DNA from: Caldilineaceae bacterium
Lineage (GTDB): Bacteria > Chloroflexota > Anaerolineae > Caldilineales > Caldilineaceae
Assembly (NCBI GenBank): GCA_011523365.1
Contig: WTGY01000042.1
Coordinates: 1-56,585, forward strand
Direction: 5' to 3'
Length of the DNA stretch: 56,585 bases
The translations under genes and the position numbers were made by a program. Shown piece after piece: positions 29,247 through 40,800 of this stretch (the stretch's first letter is position 1; the number at the start of each line of letters is the position of its first letter). The notes under the pieces are model-generated. The model was not told where the DNA came from and made no database searches. It saw nothing but the letters and a program-made list of their open reading frames with translations.

Positions 29247-29660
29247 CTAGGACTGCCCAAATCCCATCGAGACAGTTCGTTCCGGCCGCAGTGTGACTAT
29301 CACACCTTCTGTGTCCTTGACCGTCTCGTAATAGTGCGCGGCCTCCGCTTCGTCGGCGTAGTAATGCCGTACAATTCGCCACCGCAGATCTCGCTGCCGC
29401 TCACCCGGTTCGATCAACTCCGCCTTCCCATACAGCGCAACATACCGGGCGTCGCCGCGCCCTCCGTCAACGCAGATGGTTACCGTAGGATCCCGTCGCA
29501 GATTCTTGACCTTCACCGTCCTCGTCTGCGCGCTGACGTATAGCACGCCGTCCTCATACACATACCAAACGGGCGTCAACTGCGGCGCGCCGCTCCTTCC
29601 CTTCGTCGCCAAAATGGCGTGACGGTCCGCCTCCAGAAATTTCAGAACTTGGTCTTCCAT
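29247..29660 (-). CDS. PPOX-class pyridoxamine-5-phosphate-oxidase-fold protein
   Basis: This protein of about 137 residues is a split-barrel flavin- or F420-binding protein. The pattern ADRHAILATKGRSGAPQLTPVWYVYEDGVLYVSA, followed by KVKNLRRDPTVTICVDG, is typical of the PPOX F420-dependent class. RYVALYGKAELI is the dimer/cofactor strand. The physiological substrate is unknown. The ATG at 29660 is preferred because a GAGAGAG run precedes it; the upstream ATG at 29690 adds ten poorly matching residues. It stands about 90 bp upstream of the DUF2277 gene, in the same direction. Confidence 0.88.
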   Translation of the reverse strand: MEDQVLKFLEADRHAILATKGRSGAPQLTPVWYVYEDGVLYVSAQTRTVKVKNLRRDPTVTICVDGGRGDARYVALYGKAELIEPGERQRDLRWRIVRHYYADEAEAAHYYETVKDTEGVIVTLRPERTVSMGFGQS

Positions 29661-29926
29661 AGCATCTCTCTCTTCACTGTTCTCCCGCACCCGGTTTCCA
29701 AAACACGAATGGTGAAGGCCTGCTCAAAGCATGTCAACCGCGAATAATAGCAGAAACACCCGCCCGTGTCGAAACAGGAATCAAAAAGCATGCATCCCAC
29801 AATGGGTGGTGAACTTCCCCATGCCCCAGGTAACAACAGAGCCATATCCAGTCCGCCATCAACTCTGAGTCAGAGGATACGGAAGTTCTCTTTCCTCACT
29901 CCTCTTCACTCTCTCCTCGTTCTCTT

Positions 29927-30150
29927 GGGCGGTCGGGCCTGGTCGGCCCTCCCTTGTGCGGGGGCTCCGCCCCCGCAACGCCCCCCCTACTGCCTCATCG
30001 ACCGAGTGTCGATATTCGTAACAGGTGCCTAATCGACCGTGTCTGGCCAGCCCGCGTCCCGCCAGTCCCATCAGATCCCCGCAGGTGCCGGTCTTGTGCC
30101 TGCCCTCACGCCTGTTCGCCGCCTCCCTCACCCGACCTGAATGGCCGGGC
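29927..30150. repeat. GC-rich two-hairpin repeat with long downstream arm
   Basis: Core 29927-29985. Hairpin 1 is GGGCC-tggtc-GGCCC at 29935-29949. Hairpin 2 is an 8-bp stem GCGGGGGC/GCCCCCGC with loop TCC at 29958-29976. The downstream arm to about 30150 resembles bases 20-190 of the window. The whole gap between the PPOX genes (29661-30429) shows no convincing coding sequence. Confidence 0.85.
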
Positions 30151-30429
30151 GCCATCCCCGACCTGGGCCTTTTCGAAACCTGACGACAACCTCATTCGCC
30201 ACAACCGCGCTCTCCTCAACCGACGCTTCTCACCCAGGAACAGAAGGCACCCATTGAGAAATATCCCGAATTGGTATATTGTAACCTCCGATAGCAGCCG
30301 GCAAGCCGCCATCGTCGTCCTCACATCAGAAAACTGTCATAGCGCCTGACCCTGTTCACTCTGCCCACAGCACTGAGAGACACTCGCCTCGAATCCAGCC
30401 AGCTCAAAACAAGCACTCAGGAGAGAACC

Positions 30430-30876
30430 ATGCCAATAATGACCCAGACCCAGATCGACGAACTCCTGCATAGCAACACCATCTGCCGCCTTGCCTGCGT
30501 CGACTACGAAGGCGCGCCCTACGTCGTGCCCTGCTGGTTCACATACGCCGACGGAGGCTTCTACGTCGTGCCCCGCGCCCGCTCAGCCTGGGCCGGCTAT
30601 CTGAAAAACGATGGACGTGTCTTCCTCTGTATAGACGCCGCGGACGGGCGCCGTGTTCTCGTCAAGGGGACCGCCGCTGTCGTGGAAGAGCCAAACATTG
30701 GCGGTAAGTGGGTTGAAATCGGCCAGGAGATGGCCGAACGCTACGGAGGCGCAGCCGGCCTCAAATATCTCGAAGCAACCATGCAGGAACCGCGCTGGCT
30801 CTTCTTCATCGAAGCCGGCGAAATGCTCTCATCCAGCGGAGGCTGGGCGCAAAAATACAAGCACTACGACTGGTGA
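30430..30876 (+). CDS. Pyridoxamine-5-phosphate-oxidase-family flavoprotein (NimA-like)
   Basis: This 148-residue split-barrel protein resembles NimA-type flavin reductases. The N-terminus reads MTQTQIDELLHSNTICRLACVD, followed by PYVVPCWFTYADGGFYVV and a central LVKGTAAVVEEP. These are the family's FMN-binding strands. It is a cytoplasmic dimer in known relatives, and its substrate is unknown. CAGGAGAG seven bases before the ATG supports the start. It is only distantly similar to the PPOX protein at 29247 and points the other way, with a repeat-filled gap between them. Confidence 0.88.
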   Translation: MPIMTQTQIDELLHSNTICRLACVDYEGAPYVVPCWFTYADGGFYVVPRARSAWAGYLKNDGRVFLCIDAADGRRVLVKGTAAVVEEPNIGGKWVEIGQEMAERYGGAAGLKYLEATMQEPRWLFFIEAGEMLSSSGGWAQKYKHYDW

Positions 30877-31194
30877 GAAAAAACACCGAACTGAACTCTT
30901 TCTGTTCTGTATGGACCCGGCGCCTCGTCTCTGAAGATATACAAGCATTGGAACAGCGATCTGCGCGAGTAAAGTACATATCCGCGAAGGGCCGCGCAGC
31001 AACACAACGAAAATCCGTCACGCTCTTGGTGTTCTTCGCGTCCCCTTCGCGTGACTTCGCGGATCAACTGGTCTTGTCTGTCCCAACACTCATCTGAGAT
31101 ACACGCTATCGAACCTACCTGCTTTAACCTATCGCCGACTTCCTAACGGCCTTCCAAAAGCTTCAAAGAAACCTTCTCCCATATCGCTTTCTAC
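30877..31194. other. Intergenic region with phased CTTCGCG repeat
   Basis: This region of about 320 bp lies between two convergent genes. It contains one CTTCGCG repeat unit at 31031-31071, annotated separately, and an inverted-looking CCGCGAAGGGCCGCG near 30981. I see no gene or strong terminator. Confidence 0.5.
31031..31071. repeat. Phased CTTCGCG repeat, one unit
   Basis: Three CTTCGCG heptamers start 11 and 10 bp apart and end in CTTCGCGGATCAACTGG. This matches the units at 3789-3874 and 55331. Confidence 0.85.
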
Positions 31195-34100
31195 TCACTC
31201 ATACCGCAACGCCTCCGCCGGATAAATCCGCGACGCCTGCCACGCCGGCAATATCGTCGTCAGCAACGAGAAGAACCAGGCCGCCGCCAGCATCCCAGCT
31301 ATCGTCAGCCACGGCGTCGGAAAACTCAGTTCCGTCGCCAGGTCATAAGCCTGGCCGATTGTCATGTCGCCCAGAATCAGACCCGTGACTCCACCCAAAA
31401 GTATCCCCGTGAGCGCAATGAAGTTCGCCTCCAGCACGAACAACAGCGCCACCGTGCCCGATGGATAACCAATCGCACGCAGCACACCGATCTGCTGCCT
31501 TCTTTCAACCACCGTACGGCTGCTGATCACGCCCAGACCCGCGATTCCGACCACCAGCCCCAAAGCCAGGAATCCCTGGAACAGTCCCAGAATCCCCCGC
31601 AAAATCGCCTGCCCGGCTGCAAACAGTTCGGAGAGCGGCGCCGCATTCAAGCCGCTGCTCAACATCGACCTCTCCAAAGCCTGCGCTGTTTCCCCCACGC
31701 TCGCGCCTTCCACCACTTTCGCATAGAAAACGTCAGGCTCCAAAGGTTCGCCATTCAGAATATCCAGCACCCGCCGGTTCATCTGAAAACTGGCCTCAGC
31801 CAGCGTATCGTCTTCTGCAAGTACGCCGATTATCTGGACGCTGTGCCTGATCTCAACCGCGCCTTCTGCGCCAGTCGGACTGCTGGTCGAGACCTCCGCC
31901 TGAACGCCGCCAATCTCGAACGCCGCTCCCGTCGTCAGCCGGTCCGGCCGGTTACTGAGCTCGACCATCACGTGGGGTACCGTTCCGCCCTCCTCCAGGT
32001 AGAACCCCTGCAACTCGATTCCTCTGTCCCACGGCGGGCCGCCCGAACGGCCGCCTCTGCCAAACCTGTCCCCGCTCCCTTCAGCATCCTCCTCGGGAGG
32101 CTCCTCGACCCACCTCGTAGTCACCACCGCTACGTCGTCCCGTTCCGCCAGCGCCTGCCAGACCGCCTCGTCGCTCCCGTAACCCTCCGCACGCATCTGG
32201 AATCCGTAATGCAGCGCAGCCTGTTTCGCATAGCCCTCGTCAATCCCGGCCATGAAGACTGTCGAACTTCTGTCGATTCCATGTTCAACCGGCTCCACCT
32301 GCTGCGCCGTAACGCCCATACGCGCCACTGTTCCCAGCACCGCCACCTGCTCCCTGGGAAAGTCAGCTCGCCTCTCCGCCTCCTCGTGAATGTCCGTGAC
32401 CGGATCGAACAGACTGAGCAGACTCCGTGACATGACGATGTCAAATCCGGCCGTGCGCTGTTCGTTCGGCTCCGTCACCACCTCGGTCGCCCGAATCACC
32501 ACGCTCATCACCGTCACCGTCGTGATCACCATCGCAAACAGCAGGATCGCCGTCCCCGTCCTAAATCGATTGCTCAGCGGATACGCCACCGCCGTCTTCA
32601 ACACCGGCGTCAGCGGCCCGATTCCCCCCACCAGCCGCACAAAAAGTCCGGCGAGGCTGTCCGCATTGAACATCACCACCATGATCGCGCCGATAATGAT
32701 AAACGGCCCGCTCAGCGCAAACGACAGCAGCGTGAAACCAGGGTTCTGGTTGAACCAGGGCAGGTCCGTGTCGAGCACACTGCTCCACGGCACGCCCCAA
32801 AGGGCAAGGAAACCAACACCAATGAACGTATACGCCAGGCGGAGGCGAAGTCCGGACTGTCCCGACGTCCATCGGCGGCCCAACCACGCGCCGCCCCAGC
32901 CTACGCCCACCAGCAGCAGTGTCGCGCCCATGAAGGCAACCGTCTGCCCCTGATCCCGGCCCAGCCATATCAGATAACCGCCGGCCCCGAGCAGGAAAAC
33001 GATCGCCAACCCGCGGAGCGCTTTGCCTATTGCCCCCTGCCTCTTTCCGTTCGACGTGTCCGGCAAATTGCGGATTGCCGTGATGATATTGAGACGACTC
33101 ACGTTCCACGAAGCAACTGTAACCACCACGAACGTCAGTATGACGCCCAGGCAGTAGGCAATGACCAGAGATGTAGGCGCCGCGTGCCAGTAGAAGCGAA
33201 TCGGCGCCGCCGCTCCCTCGACACGCTGAGCAATGCTGTTTATGAGACCGCTCATGACGCCAATCATGCTGTACGAGACAAGCAATCCCAGGCCGAGCCC
33301 TACCAACGCCGCCGCCAGGTCGTATACCAGCCCTTCCGTGACAAACATCTGCACCAGGTGGCCCCGCCGCATCCCTACCGCTCGCGCAATGCCCAGTTCG
33401 CTGCGCCGTTCCGCCGCTAGCATCACGAAGATCAGGAAGATCAACAGCACCCCCGCAAAGATCGAGAGAATCCCGAAGCTCGAAAAAACCGTCCCCAATG
33501 CGATGCCGCCGATTTCCGCTACATCGGTGACGAACTGCTTGCTCAGCGGCGCCAGCACCTCGAAATCCCGCAAATCGGTCATGCCCGCTTCGAGCGCCCG
33601 CCTTTCGTCCTCACCTAACGGCAGTTCTCTCAGCCAGTCCTGGATTGCTCCGCTGCTCAACGCGCCGCGCAACGCAATCGGAATCTCGCCCTCCGCCGGA
33701 CCGGCGACATAATCAACCAGCACCTCAAGGTCGGACTCGAAGCTCGTCGCCTGCGTCCACATCCCCGCGATCTGCATGATGAAATCCGGTACGTCGTCCT
33801 CGAACAGCGGATTGACCGGCGCTGCAGACTCTCTTTGTATGACCTCGGCAATTTCAGGCCTGCGCAGCACCGCCAGTAGCCCTGCCAGCCGCTCCTCGTT
33901 GAGCGACAGCGCCCGCAGCTGGTCGCTCACCTCAGCCGTGTGCACCATTCCGCTCTCTTCATCGCCGGCGTTCGAGATCAGTATGTTGTTGACCTTGTCC
34001 GGCATGAAGAGCAGCTTCTGCGCCTCATCCGTGTGCATCATTACCACCGGCAGGACCGCCCCCAATGGTCCGGCCTCTGCTACAACCGCACGTACCAGAT

Positions 34101-35325
34101 AGGGAACCGGAATCGGCCCGATGAAGACCTCCAGCAGGTCGCCCGCGCGTGCATCGAGCTGCAGAGCCCCAAGCTCGTTCAGGTACACCTCCCCCTGGCG
34201 CAACTGCAGCCCAAACTGGCCCAGCGTCTCGTCCACATCCTGCCCCAATGTGTTCAGGTTGATCGAGCTGAGCGCCTCTGTCGCCGCCGCGATCAGTTCC
34301 TGTTGGTTCGGTACGTCAACGCCCAACATCGGCAGTGTCGGAACTGTAATCGGCGCATCCGGATCCAGATTGAACTCCGCCAGATCCTCATCGCTGATCC
34401 CCAGACCCTCCAGGCTGATCACGTCAGAATCAATCTCGTCGAGTATCTCGCTGGGGAACCCAAGGTTTCTCAGGATCTCTGTAGGTAGCGCCAGCTGCCG
34501 CAGCGTGAAACTGGGCCCTTCCTCCTGCAGCAACACAGCCCCTGCCGCTCCAAGCGCCAGCACAGTCCCGACCAGGCTGGTCTCTTCCAGCCCGATCGCC
34601 GTCCCGACAACCTCCGCGGCCTCTCCCGACTGTTCCCACAGCCCGACAAGTTCAACAAAGACATCCCCGATTCCGTCGCGCAGGTCAGCCGTACTTACCG
34701 GTTCGCCGTCAATGTCGTGCAAGCCGAACCCGGTATCGTAGCCCTCATCCACGGCAAATAGGAAGCCCAGCGGCTCCCCCTGACCGGTACTGACGTTGCG
34801 AATGATAGTTGGAAAGAGAATCGAGCCGGCTACCCCGTCAATAAGGGGATATTCTGCCGCCTGTTCCTGCAACTGCGCTTGCCGCTCCTCCGTTATGCCC
34901 GGCAACCCCTCGTCTAGCACCGCGATCAAGGCGTTGATGTCGCCGCCGGTCAGTGCATTGAGCAGCGCCGCGCTTTCCGGACTGCTGGCTGCATCGGGGT
35001 CGATTGTGCCGCCGTCTGCCAGCTGCGTTAGGTCCATCAGAAACGGCGGCGACACAACCTGGTCGATATGCCCATAGGCGTCGATGGTCTGACGCCGCAC
35101 CGTCTTGTCCAGCGTGTCGCCAAGGCTCAGCGCCGATACAATGATCATCGTGCTCAGCGTGAGACCGATAACAATAAGCGTTGACTGTGCCGGGCGCCGC
35201 GGAATATTGCGAATGCCCAGTTTGCCGATAATCGGGTTGCGTAACGATATGAGCGCAGCGCCCGCCAGTATCAACCCCAGAGCAACCGCCAGGTAGAGTG
35301 CGACCGGTCCGAGGAAGCTACTCAT
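31195..35325 (-). CDS. Giant FtsX-family ABC permease (two FtsX domains)
   Basis: This 1376-residue permease of the MacB/LolCE type uses ATP hydrolysis by its partner to move or release substrates through mechanotransmission rather than by transport through a pore. It begins with one membrane segment ([19 protein letters not shown]) and a second near residue 45-65, then a very large extracellular domain of about 500 residues. An FtsX core follows near 610-770 ([34 protein letters not shown]), then further membrane segments to about 950. A second extracellular domain leads to the C-terminal FtsX core ([19 protein letters not shown]). The motif RRxELGxxRAxG appears in both halves. The start overlaps the ABC ATPase stop by eight bases. 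Typical bacterial FtsX permeases are 400-850 residues. Confidence 0.93.
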   Translation of the reverse strand: MSSFLGPVALYLAVALGLILAGAALISLRNPIIGKLGIRNIPRRPAQSTLIVIGLTLSTMIIVSALSLGDTLDKTVRRQTIDAYGHIDQVVSPPFLMDLTQLADGGTIDPDAASSPESAALLNALTGGDINALIAVLDEGLPGITEERQAQLQEQAAEYPLIDGVAGSILFPTIIRNVSTGQGEPLGFLFAVDEGYDTGFGLHDIDGEPVSTADLRDGIGDVFVELVGLWEQSGEAAEVVGTAIGLEETSLVGTVLALGAAGAVLLQEEGPSFTLRQLALPTEILRNLGFPSEILDEIDSDVISLEGLGISDEDLAEFNLDPDAPITVPTLPMLGVDVPNQQELIAAATEALSSINLNTLGQDVDETLGQFGLQLRQGEVYLNELGALQLDARAGDLLEVFIGPIPVPYLVRAVVAEAGPLGAVLPVVMMHTDEAQKLLFMPDKVNNILISNAGDEESGMVHTAEVSDQLRALSLNEERLAGLLAVLRRPEIAEVIQRESAAPVNPLFEDDVPDFIMQIAGMWTQATSFESDLEVLVDYVAGPAEGEIPIALRGALSSGAIQDWLRELPLGEDERRALEAGMTDLRDFEVLAPLSKQFVTDVAEIGGIALGTVFSSFGILSIFAGVLLIFLIFVMLAAERRSELGIARAVGMRRGHLVQMFVTEGLVYDLAAALVGLGLGLLVSYSMIGVMSGLINSIAQRVEGAAAPIRFYWHAAPTSLVIAYCLGVILTFVVVTVASWNVSRLNIITAIRNLPDTSNGKRQGAIGKALRGLAIVFLLGAGGYLIWLGRDQGQTVAFMGATLLLVGVGWGGAWLGRRWTSGQSGLRLRLAYTFIGVGFLALWGVPWSSVLDTDLPWFNQNPGFTLLSFALSGPFIIIGAIMVVMFNADSLAGLFVRLVGGIGPLTPVLKTAVAYPLSNRFRTGTAILLFAMVITTVTVMSVVIRATEVVTEPNEQRTAGFDIVMSRSLLSLFDPVTDIHEEAERRADFPREQVAVLGTVARMGVTAQQVEPVEHGIDRSSTVFMAGIDEGYAKQAALHYGFQMRAEGYGSDEAVWQALAERDDVAVVTTRWVEEPPEEDAEGSGDRFGRGGRSGGPPWDRGIELQGFYLEEGGTVPHVMVELSNRPDRLTTGAAFEIGGVQAEVSTSSPTGAEGAVEIRHSVQIIGVLAEDDTLAEASFQMNRRVLDILNGEPLEPDVFYAKVVEGASVGETAQALERSMLSSGLNAAPLSELFAAGQAILRGILGLFQGFLALGLVVGIAGLGVISSRTVVERRQQIGVLRAIGYPSGTVALLFVLEANFIALTGILLGGVTGLILGDMTIGQAYDLATELSFPTPWLTIAGMLAAAWFFSLLTTILPAWQASRIYPAEALRYE

Positions 35326-36088
35326 TTGCCACGATCTCCCCGTCCTTCATCTGCACGATGCGTCCGCACAGGCTTGCCACCTGCGGGTCGTGCGTGACGA
35401 TGACAAAGGTCCGCCCCTGCTCCCGGTTCAGTCGCTGCATCAGCCCCAGCACCTCTGTCGAACTTCCCACATCCAGATTCCCGGTCGGCTCATCCGCCCA
35501 GACCAGCGCCGGGTTATTCACCAGCGCCCTCGCAACCGTGACCCGCTGGATCTGTCCGCCGGAAAGTTGCATCGGCCGGTGAGAAGCCCGGTCGGCCAGC
35601 CCGACGCTCTCCAGACTCGCCAGCGCCCGCCGCCGCGCCTCCGCCGGTCGCACCCCACTGACAAGCAACGGCATCTCCACATTCTCGACCGCCGATATAA
35701 CCGGCAACAGGTTGAAAGACTGGAACACGAACCCCATCCGCCTGGCGCGGTAGTCAGTGCGCTTGCGGTCATTCATGTCAGCCAGCGAAGTACCCTCGAT
35801 CGTCACTTCGCCTTCATCGAAGCTGTCCAGCCCCGAAAGCGTATTCAGTAATGTGGTCTTGCCGCATCCGGATGGCCCCATGATCGCCACCATTTCCCCT
35901 GTCCCAATCGTCAGGTCCACCCCCCGCAGCGCATGCACTTCGATCTCGCCGCTGCGAAATGTCTTGTGAATGTTCTCAGCGACCACAATCGGGGCCGTCG
36001 CCTCCTCCTCTTCCCTGATCTCCAACTCGTTACCACTTGCCTGCTGACCCTGCGTGGCCGGCGCTTCTCGTACGGTGGTCTGACTCAT
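35318..36088 (-). CDS. ABC transporter ATP-binding protein (MacB/LolD-like)
   Basis: This protein of about 256 residues is the ATPase partner of the FtsX permease that overlaps it. Walker A reads GPSGCGKTT, the Q-loop region has [12 protein letters not shown], the signature reads LSGGQIQRV, and Walker B reads [12 protein letters not shown], followed by the H-loop IVTHDPQV. A charged extension of about 35 residues ([13 protein letters not shown]) precedes the ATPase fold. The ATG at 36088 is preferred to a TTG at 36109, although neither has a strong ribosome-binding site. Sequence type suggests export of lipids, lipoproteins, peptides or toxins, or control of a cell-wall enzyme. Confidence 0.95.
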   Translation of the reverse strand: MSQTTVREAPATQGQQASGNELEIREEEEATAPIVVAENIHKTFRSGEIEVHALRGVDLTIGTGEMVAIMGPSGCGKTTLLNTLSGLDSFDEGEVTIEGTSLADMNDRKRTDYRARRMGFVFQSFNLLPVISAVENVEMPLLVSGVRPAEARRRALASLESVGLADRASHRPMQLSGGQIQRVTVARALVNNPALVWADEPTGNLDVGSSTEVLGLMQRLNREQGRTFVIVTHDPQVASLCGRIVQMKDGEIVANE

Positions 36089-36160
36089 ATTGTTCAGTCT
36101 CGTTTCCAAAAGTTAGGGCGCTCATCGCGCCGCAAGGTACCAGAATCTGAGCAACTGGCA

Positions 36161-36169
36161 TGTTATACT
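36161..36169 (+). promoter_or_regulatory. Possible extended -10 promoter of the PhyH-HEAT gene
   Basis: TGTTATACT at 36161-36169 fits an extended -10 element (TG, one base, TATACT), 88 bp before the start codon at 36258. No clear -35 hexamer lies 17 bases upstream. It lies in the 169-bp divergent gap between the ABC ATPase gene and the dioxygenase gene. Confidence 0.35.
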
Positions 36170-36257
36170 TACAAGTACGCCGCCGCTGCCAAACTGTTTC
36201 TCTACCCCATTTCAACGACCTGCCATCCACACTCGCCCGGTCCGGGATCCGCTGACT

Positions 36258-37625
36258 ATGAAACTACTCAACGATGCACAAATGCAGGACTTCATCGTCA
36301 ATGGTTTTGTAAGGGTAAAGGCCGCGTTTACGCCAGCCTTTCATGAAACCGTGCGCGCCCAGGCCGATGAAATCTTCTCCACCACGGGCAATCCAGGAAA
36401 CGACATCCTGCCCGCAATCCCCCAGCTGGCCGAACTCTTCTCCCACCCTGCCGTCACAGGCGCCCTGACCAGCATCCTCGGCCCCGGCTACGCCATGCAT
36501 CCGCACCGCCACTGCCATCTGACTCCTCCCCGGCAGCCCGCCCAGCGCCACCACCAGGACAGCTACGAAGACGACCAGAACGTCCGCCACCACCGCACCC
36601 GCTGGGCCATGGCCTTCTACTACCCCCAGGACGTGACCTCTGACATGGGGCCCACGTCGGTCCTGCCCGCCTCACAATACTATACGAGCCGCGACCAGGC
36701 CGAAAAACAGCAAGAGGTTCGACTCTGCGGAGAGGCAGGAACCGTAACAATCGTTCACTACGACCTCTGGCACCGCGCCACGGCCAATTACACCGACTGC
36801 AACCGTTACATGATGAAGTTCCTGTTCTGCCGTATGACCGAGCCGACCGCACCCAGTTGGGGAAATACCAATCCCGCATGGCCTGCTTCGGCCGCAGGAA
36901 ACCATCTGCCCGCGTTGTGGCAGAGCGTATGGAACTGGCATCTGGGGAATGAAGGCGCATCTCAAGGTCACGACGCTGCCCGTATCGACAGCCGCACGAC
37001 CACCGCCTTGAAGGGCCCAGTACATGAGATGTCTGGGGAACTGCCGGAAGCATTACGGTTGAAGAAAGTCTACCAGCTGGCCGGCAAGCATCAAGAGGGA
37101 CTGAGAAAGCTGATGCAATTGCTGGCAGAAGAAGCCCCTGCCTTACTCGATCACAACCTCGCAGCACAATATACAAATCCCAGCCAGCTATTTTCTGGCT
37201 TCGGGCTGAGTGCGCACGGAGCAGCAGCCGTACCCCACCTTCTCAATACACTGCGCTCCGAAAGGTGGTCGCTCTGTGCCGCTGCCGCCGATATTCTCGG
37301 CGATATCGGCCTCCCTGCTGCCGCTGCCGTGCCCCACCTGATCGATACTCTGGAAGATGAATCCGAGTGGGTACGGCGCAACGCAGCCGAAGCCCTCGGC
37401 AACATCGCCTCCCCCGAAGCGGTCGACTCCCTTGCAAACCTGCTGACAAAAGACGGCTGCTCCTTCGTCCGCCACAACGCTGCACTTTCCCTCTCCAAAA
37501 TAGGACCCGATTCGAAGAGCGCCCACTCAGCACTGAAGCAGGCACTGCAGGACGACAATCTCTACGTCCGCGAAAACGCCCGTCTCGCTCGTGCACGACT
37601 AGCGTGTGATGAGCTGCCGCTCTGA
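36258..37625 (+). CDS. PhyH-type Fe(II)/2-oxoglutarate dioxygenase fused to HEAT repeats
   Basis: This 455-residue protein has two parts. Residues 1 to about 195 are a phytanoyl-CoA-dioxygenase fold with metal ligands His99 and Asp101 (HHQDS), distal His172 (LWHRATANY) and Arg183 as the likely 2-oxoglutarate-binding residue. A His/Gln-rich loop (HPHRHCHL) precedes the metal site. After a linker of about 110 residues, about four HEAT or PBS-lyase-type helical repeats fill 310-450, each centred on AAAVPHLLNTL or AAEALGNI. I would expect it to hydroxylate a small molecule or lipid-like substrate, with the repeats binding a protein partner. The gene is alone on the plus strand. The start has only a weak GGGATCC signal upstream. 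The substrate is unknown. Confidence 0.85.
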   Translation: MKLLNDAQMQDFIVNGFVRVKAAFTPAFHETVRAQADEIFSTTGNPGNDILPAIPQLAELFSHPAVTGALTSILGPGYAMHPHRHCHLTPPRQPAQRHHQDSYEDDQNVRHHRTRWAMAFYYPQDVTSDMGPTSVLPASQYYTSRDQAEKQQEVRLCGEAGTVTIVHYDLWHRATANYTDCNRYMMKFLFCRMTEPTAPSWGNTNPAWPASAAGNHLPALWQSVWNWHLGNEGASQGHDAARIDSRTTTALKGPVHEMSGELPEALRLKKVYQLAGKHQEGLRKLMQLLAEEAPALLDHNLAAQYTNPSQLFSGFGLSAHGAAAVPHLLNTLRSERWSLCAAAADILGDIGLPAAAAVPHLIDTLEDESEWVRRNAAEALGNIASPEAVDSLANLLTKDGCSFVRHNAALSLSKIGPDSKSAHSALKQALQDDNLYVRENARLARARLACDELPL

Positions 37626-37829
37626 ACGGATTCGGCCTATTCCATCTTTGCAGTCTGTGACACTGAAAGGACCTGTCAAACAAGGAACAATTCACGCGAA
37701 CTGCATTCCACACTCGGATTCCATTGAACGTGGAACAAACGAAACGCAGTAATACAGCCTCCTCAAATCCAGTAGTCGCTTGCCCGGTTCCCGCGCTCCC
37801 ATTGTAATCGTCGATCGTCGTTCATGAAG

Positions 37830-37844
37830 ACCATTTCCAATGGT
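37830..37844 (+). terminator. Weak candidate terminator after the PhyH-HEAT gene
   Basis: ACCATT and AATGGT form a perfect 6-bp stem with a TCC loop, and a U-rich stretch (TTGTTCCTCT) follows on the plus strand. It lies 205 bp after the PhyH-HEAT stop and directly before the stop of the convergent LRR gene. The short AT-rich stem makes this tentative. Confidence 0.25.
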
Positions 37845-37852
37845 TTGTTCCT

Positions 37853-40800
37853 CTACGACATCCTGGGATTCGAACAGACTGGCAGATTCAGGCCCTCCAG
37901 GTGATTGGCGACGCCTTCATGCAGACTTGATAAGCTGAAGCCCTCCGGCAGGCACAGACTATTCCCCGTGACGTCCAAAGTCGTCAGGTTCGCAAGAGAG
38001 CCCAAATCCGGTACTGGCCCGTTCAACTGATTGTGGTCGAGTAGGAGCTGACTCAGTTCCGAGAGAGTCTCCATTTCAGGGATCCGCCCTGTCAACTGGT
38101 TGTGACTGAGCCATAGCGCTCTCATTCTTACCAGGGCACTCAAGTCCGGGATTGCCCCTGTAAGCAGGTTCCGACTCAAGTAAAGCCCCCCAAGTTTCGT
38201 GAGTGCACTGAGATCAGGAATCTGGCCACTCAACTGATTGGAGTCAAGTGCCAGGTCGGTCAGCTCGCTGAGAGCACTCAAATCCGGAATAGACCCCGTC
38301 AATTGGGCGGAGCTTATGTCCATCCGCTGCAACTTTGCCAAGGCGCTCAAATCAGGGATGGGCCCGGTCAACTGGCTGTGACCGAGGAACACATCTTGTA
38401 CGCTCTTGAGGGAACTCAGATCAGGGATAGGCCCGCTTATCAAGTTGGCCCCGAGGGACAGATGCATTAAATGAGTGAGAGAACTCAGATTCGGTATCTG
38501 GCCGGTCAACTTATTGTGACTGAGTTCGAGCCATTTGAGTTCTGAGAGAGCACTCAGGTCGGGGATTGGACCAGTCAATTGGTTTGAGTCAAGCCACAGA
38601 TCAGTCAGTTGGGTCATGGTCCCCAGTGCTGGAATCGGACCGGTCAGCTTGTTGCTACTCAAATGCAACTGAGTCAACTTGGTGAGTTGGCTCAGATCGG
38701 GGATCTGTCCTGTTAGCTGATTGTAACTGAGGGCCAAATAGGTCAAGTCAGAGAGAGAGCCAAGATCGGGGATCGGCCCTGTCAGTGAGTTGGAATGGAG
38801 GCGAAGCTCCTTCAGGCCGGCCAGAGCCCTCAGATCCGGCAATGGCCCCGTCAGCCTGTTTTCCCCCAAGTCTAGAAACTCCATCTCGGAGAAAGCGCTC
38901 AAATCAGGAATCTGCCCGGTCAGCTGGCAGAGACCCAGGTCAAGACTCGTCAGGCTCGTGAGGGCGTTCAGATCGGGGAAAGGTACGGCCAAAGGGTTGA
39001 CCGCAAGAGATAAGTGAGTCAGGTTTCGGAGACCACTCATATCAGGGACCGGCCCGCTAAACTGGTTGTAGCTCAGGTCAAGAGTCGCTAGGTTGGTAAG
39101 ACCGCTTAAGTCCGGGATCGATCCCCTCAGCTTATTCCTTGAAAGAAGCAACTTTGTGAGGCTGGACAGATCAGCTGTGAAATCGGTGGGCAGGCTGCTC
39201 AGACTGTTGTTGGCCAGATCCAGGCTCTCCAGTTTCGACAAGCCGGCAAATGCGCCCTCAGGAAGGCTTTTTAGACCGCTCTCACTCACATTCAGGCCGC
39301 TCAGATTGGTTAGACCGCTGAATATGCCGCTGGGCAAACGACCAAACTTGTTGGCCTGCATCTCGAGAAGCCGCAAGTTGGCCAGATTACTGAAGATACC
39401 TGAGGGCAGACTACCCAAGTCGTTGCCATCCACTCGCAGATGCTCAAGATTGGTCAGACCCGCAAATGCGTCGGCCGGCAGACTGCTCAGTCCACTCCTG
39501 TACAACAGAAGAACATGCAGATTGGACAGGCCCCCAAAGGCATCTGAAGACAAGCCGTTAAAGCTGTTGCTTTGTAGGGCCAGGTGTTCCAGCCTGTCGA
39601 GTTCGCCCAGATTCCCGATCGTCCCAGTCAACTGGTTGTAACCAAGATACAGAGTCACCAAGTTGGTGAGCCCGCTCACGTCGGGAAGCGATCCGCTCAG
39701 TTCGTTTCGACCGAGGTCTAGTTCTGTCAGTTTACTGAGGGCGTTCAGGTCCGGTAGATTACCCCGCAACCCATTGCCGTTCAGAACCAACCGTGTGACG
39801 TGACCTCCACCGTCCGTGACCACGCCGTACCAGGACCCGAGCGGCGCGTCGGTCAGCCAGTTTTCGCTGTTCAACCAGTTGGCGCCGCCAGTTGCCTCGT
39901 AAAGCGCAACCAGCGCGGCTCTCTCCTCGGCAGACGGGCAAGAAGGCAGATTCAAGCCTTGCACGTGAGCGGCCACACCTACATCTAGACCTGACGAGCT
40001 GAAGTTCGCAGGTAAGCAAAACTGATTGCCCGAGAGGTCTAGCCATATCAGTTTAGTGAGACCATTGAAGTCTGGGATCGGTCCGGTCAACTGATTCGCA
40101 GCCAGACTCAGAGTGGTGAGACTGACGAGATCGTCGAAAACGCCCGCCGGCAGACTGCGCAGTCCGCTGCCCTGCATTTCCAGAATCTGCAGGTTCGTAA
40201 GGTCGCTGAAGACGCCTGCCGGCAGACTACCCAGGTTGTTGCCATCCACACGCAGATGTTCGAGAGTTGTCAATCCCGCAAAAACGTTGGCCGGCAAACT
40301 GCTCAAACCACTTCTATACAATAGGAGAAGACGCAGATTGGTCAGCCCCCCAAAAGCATCTGAAGACAAGCCGCTAAAACTGTTGCTCTGTAGTGCCAGC
40401 GTATGCAGCCCGGTGAGGGCGCCCAGCTTCGGGATCGTCCCTGTCAGCTGATTGTAGCCAAGATACAGCGTCACCAGATTGGTGAGCCCGCTCACATCCG
40501 GGATCCCCCCGCTCAACTGGTTGTTGCCCAGGTATAGACCTCTTAGATTGGACAGAGCGCTCAAGTCGGGAATAGGACCGGACAACTGGTTGAATCCAAG
40601 ATTCAGATAGCGCATTTTGCTGAACGCACTAAGATCCGGTATCGATCCGGAGAGTTGATTGCTACTGAGATCGAGGGATTCAAGGGACGTCAGGGCGCTC
40701 AGGTCCGGGACCGATCCGGAGAGCTGATTGTGACTGAGATCGAGGGATTCAAGGGATGTCGAAGCGCTTAGATCGGGAATCTGTCCAGTCAACTGGCCGT

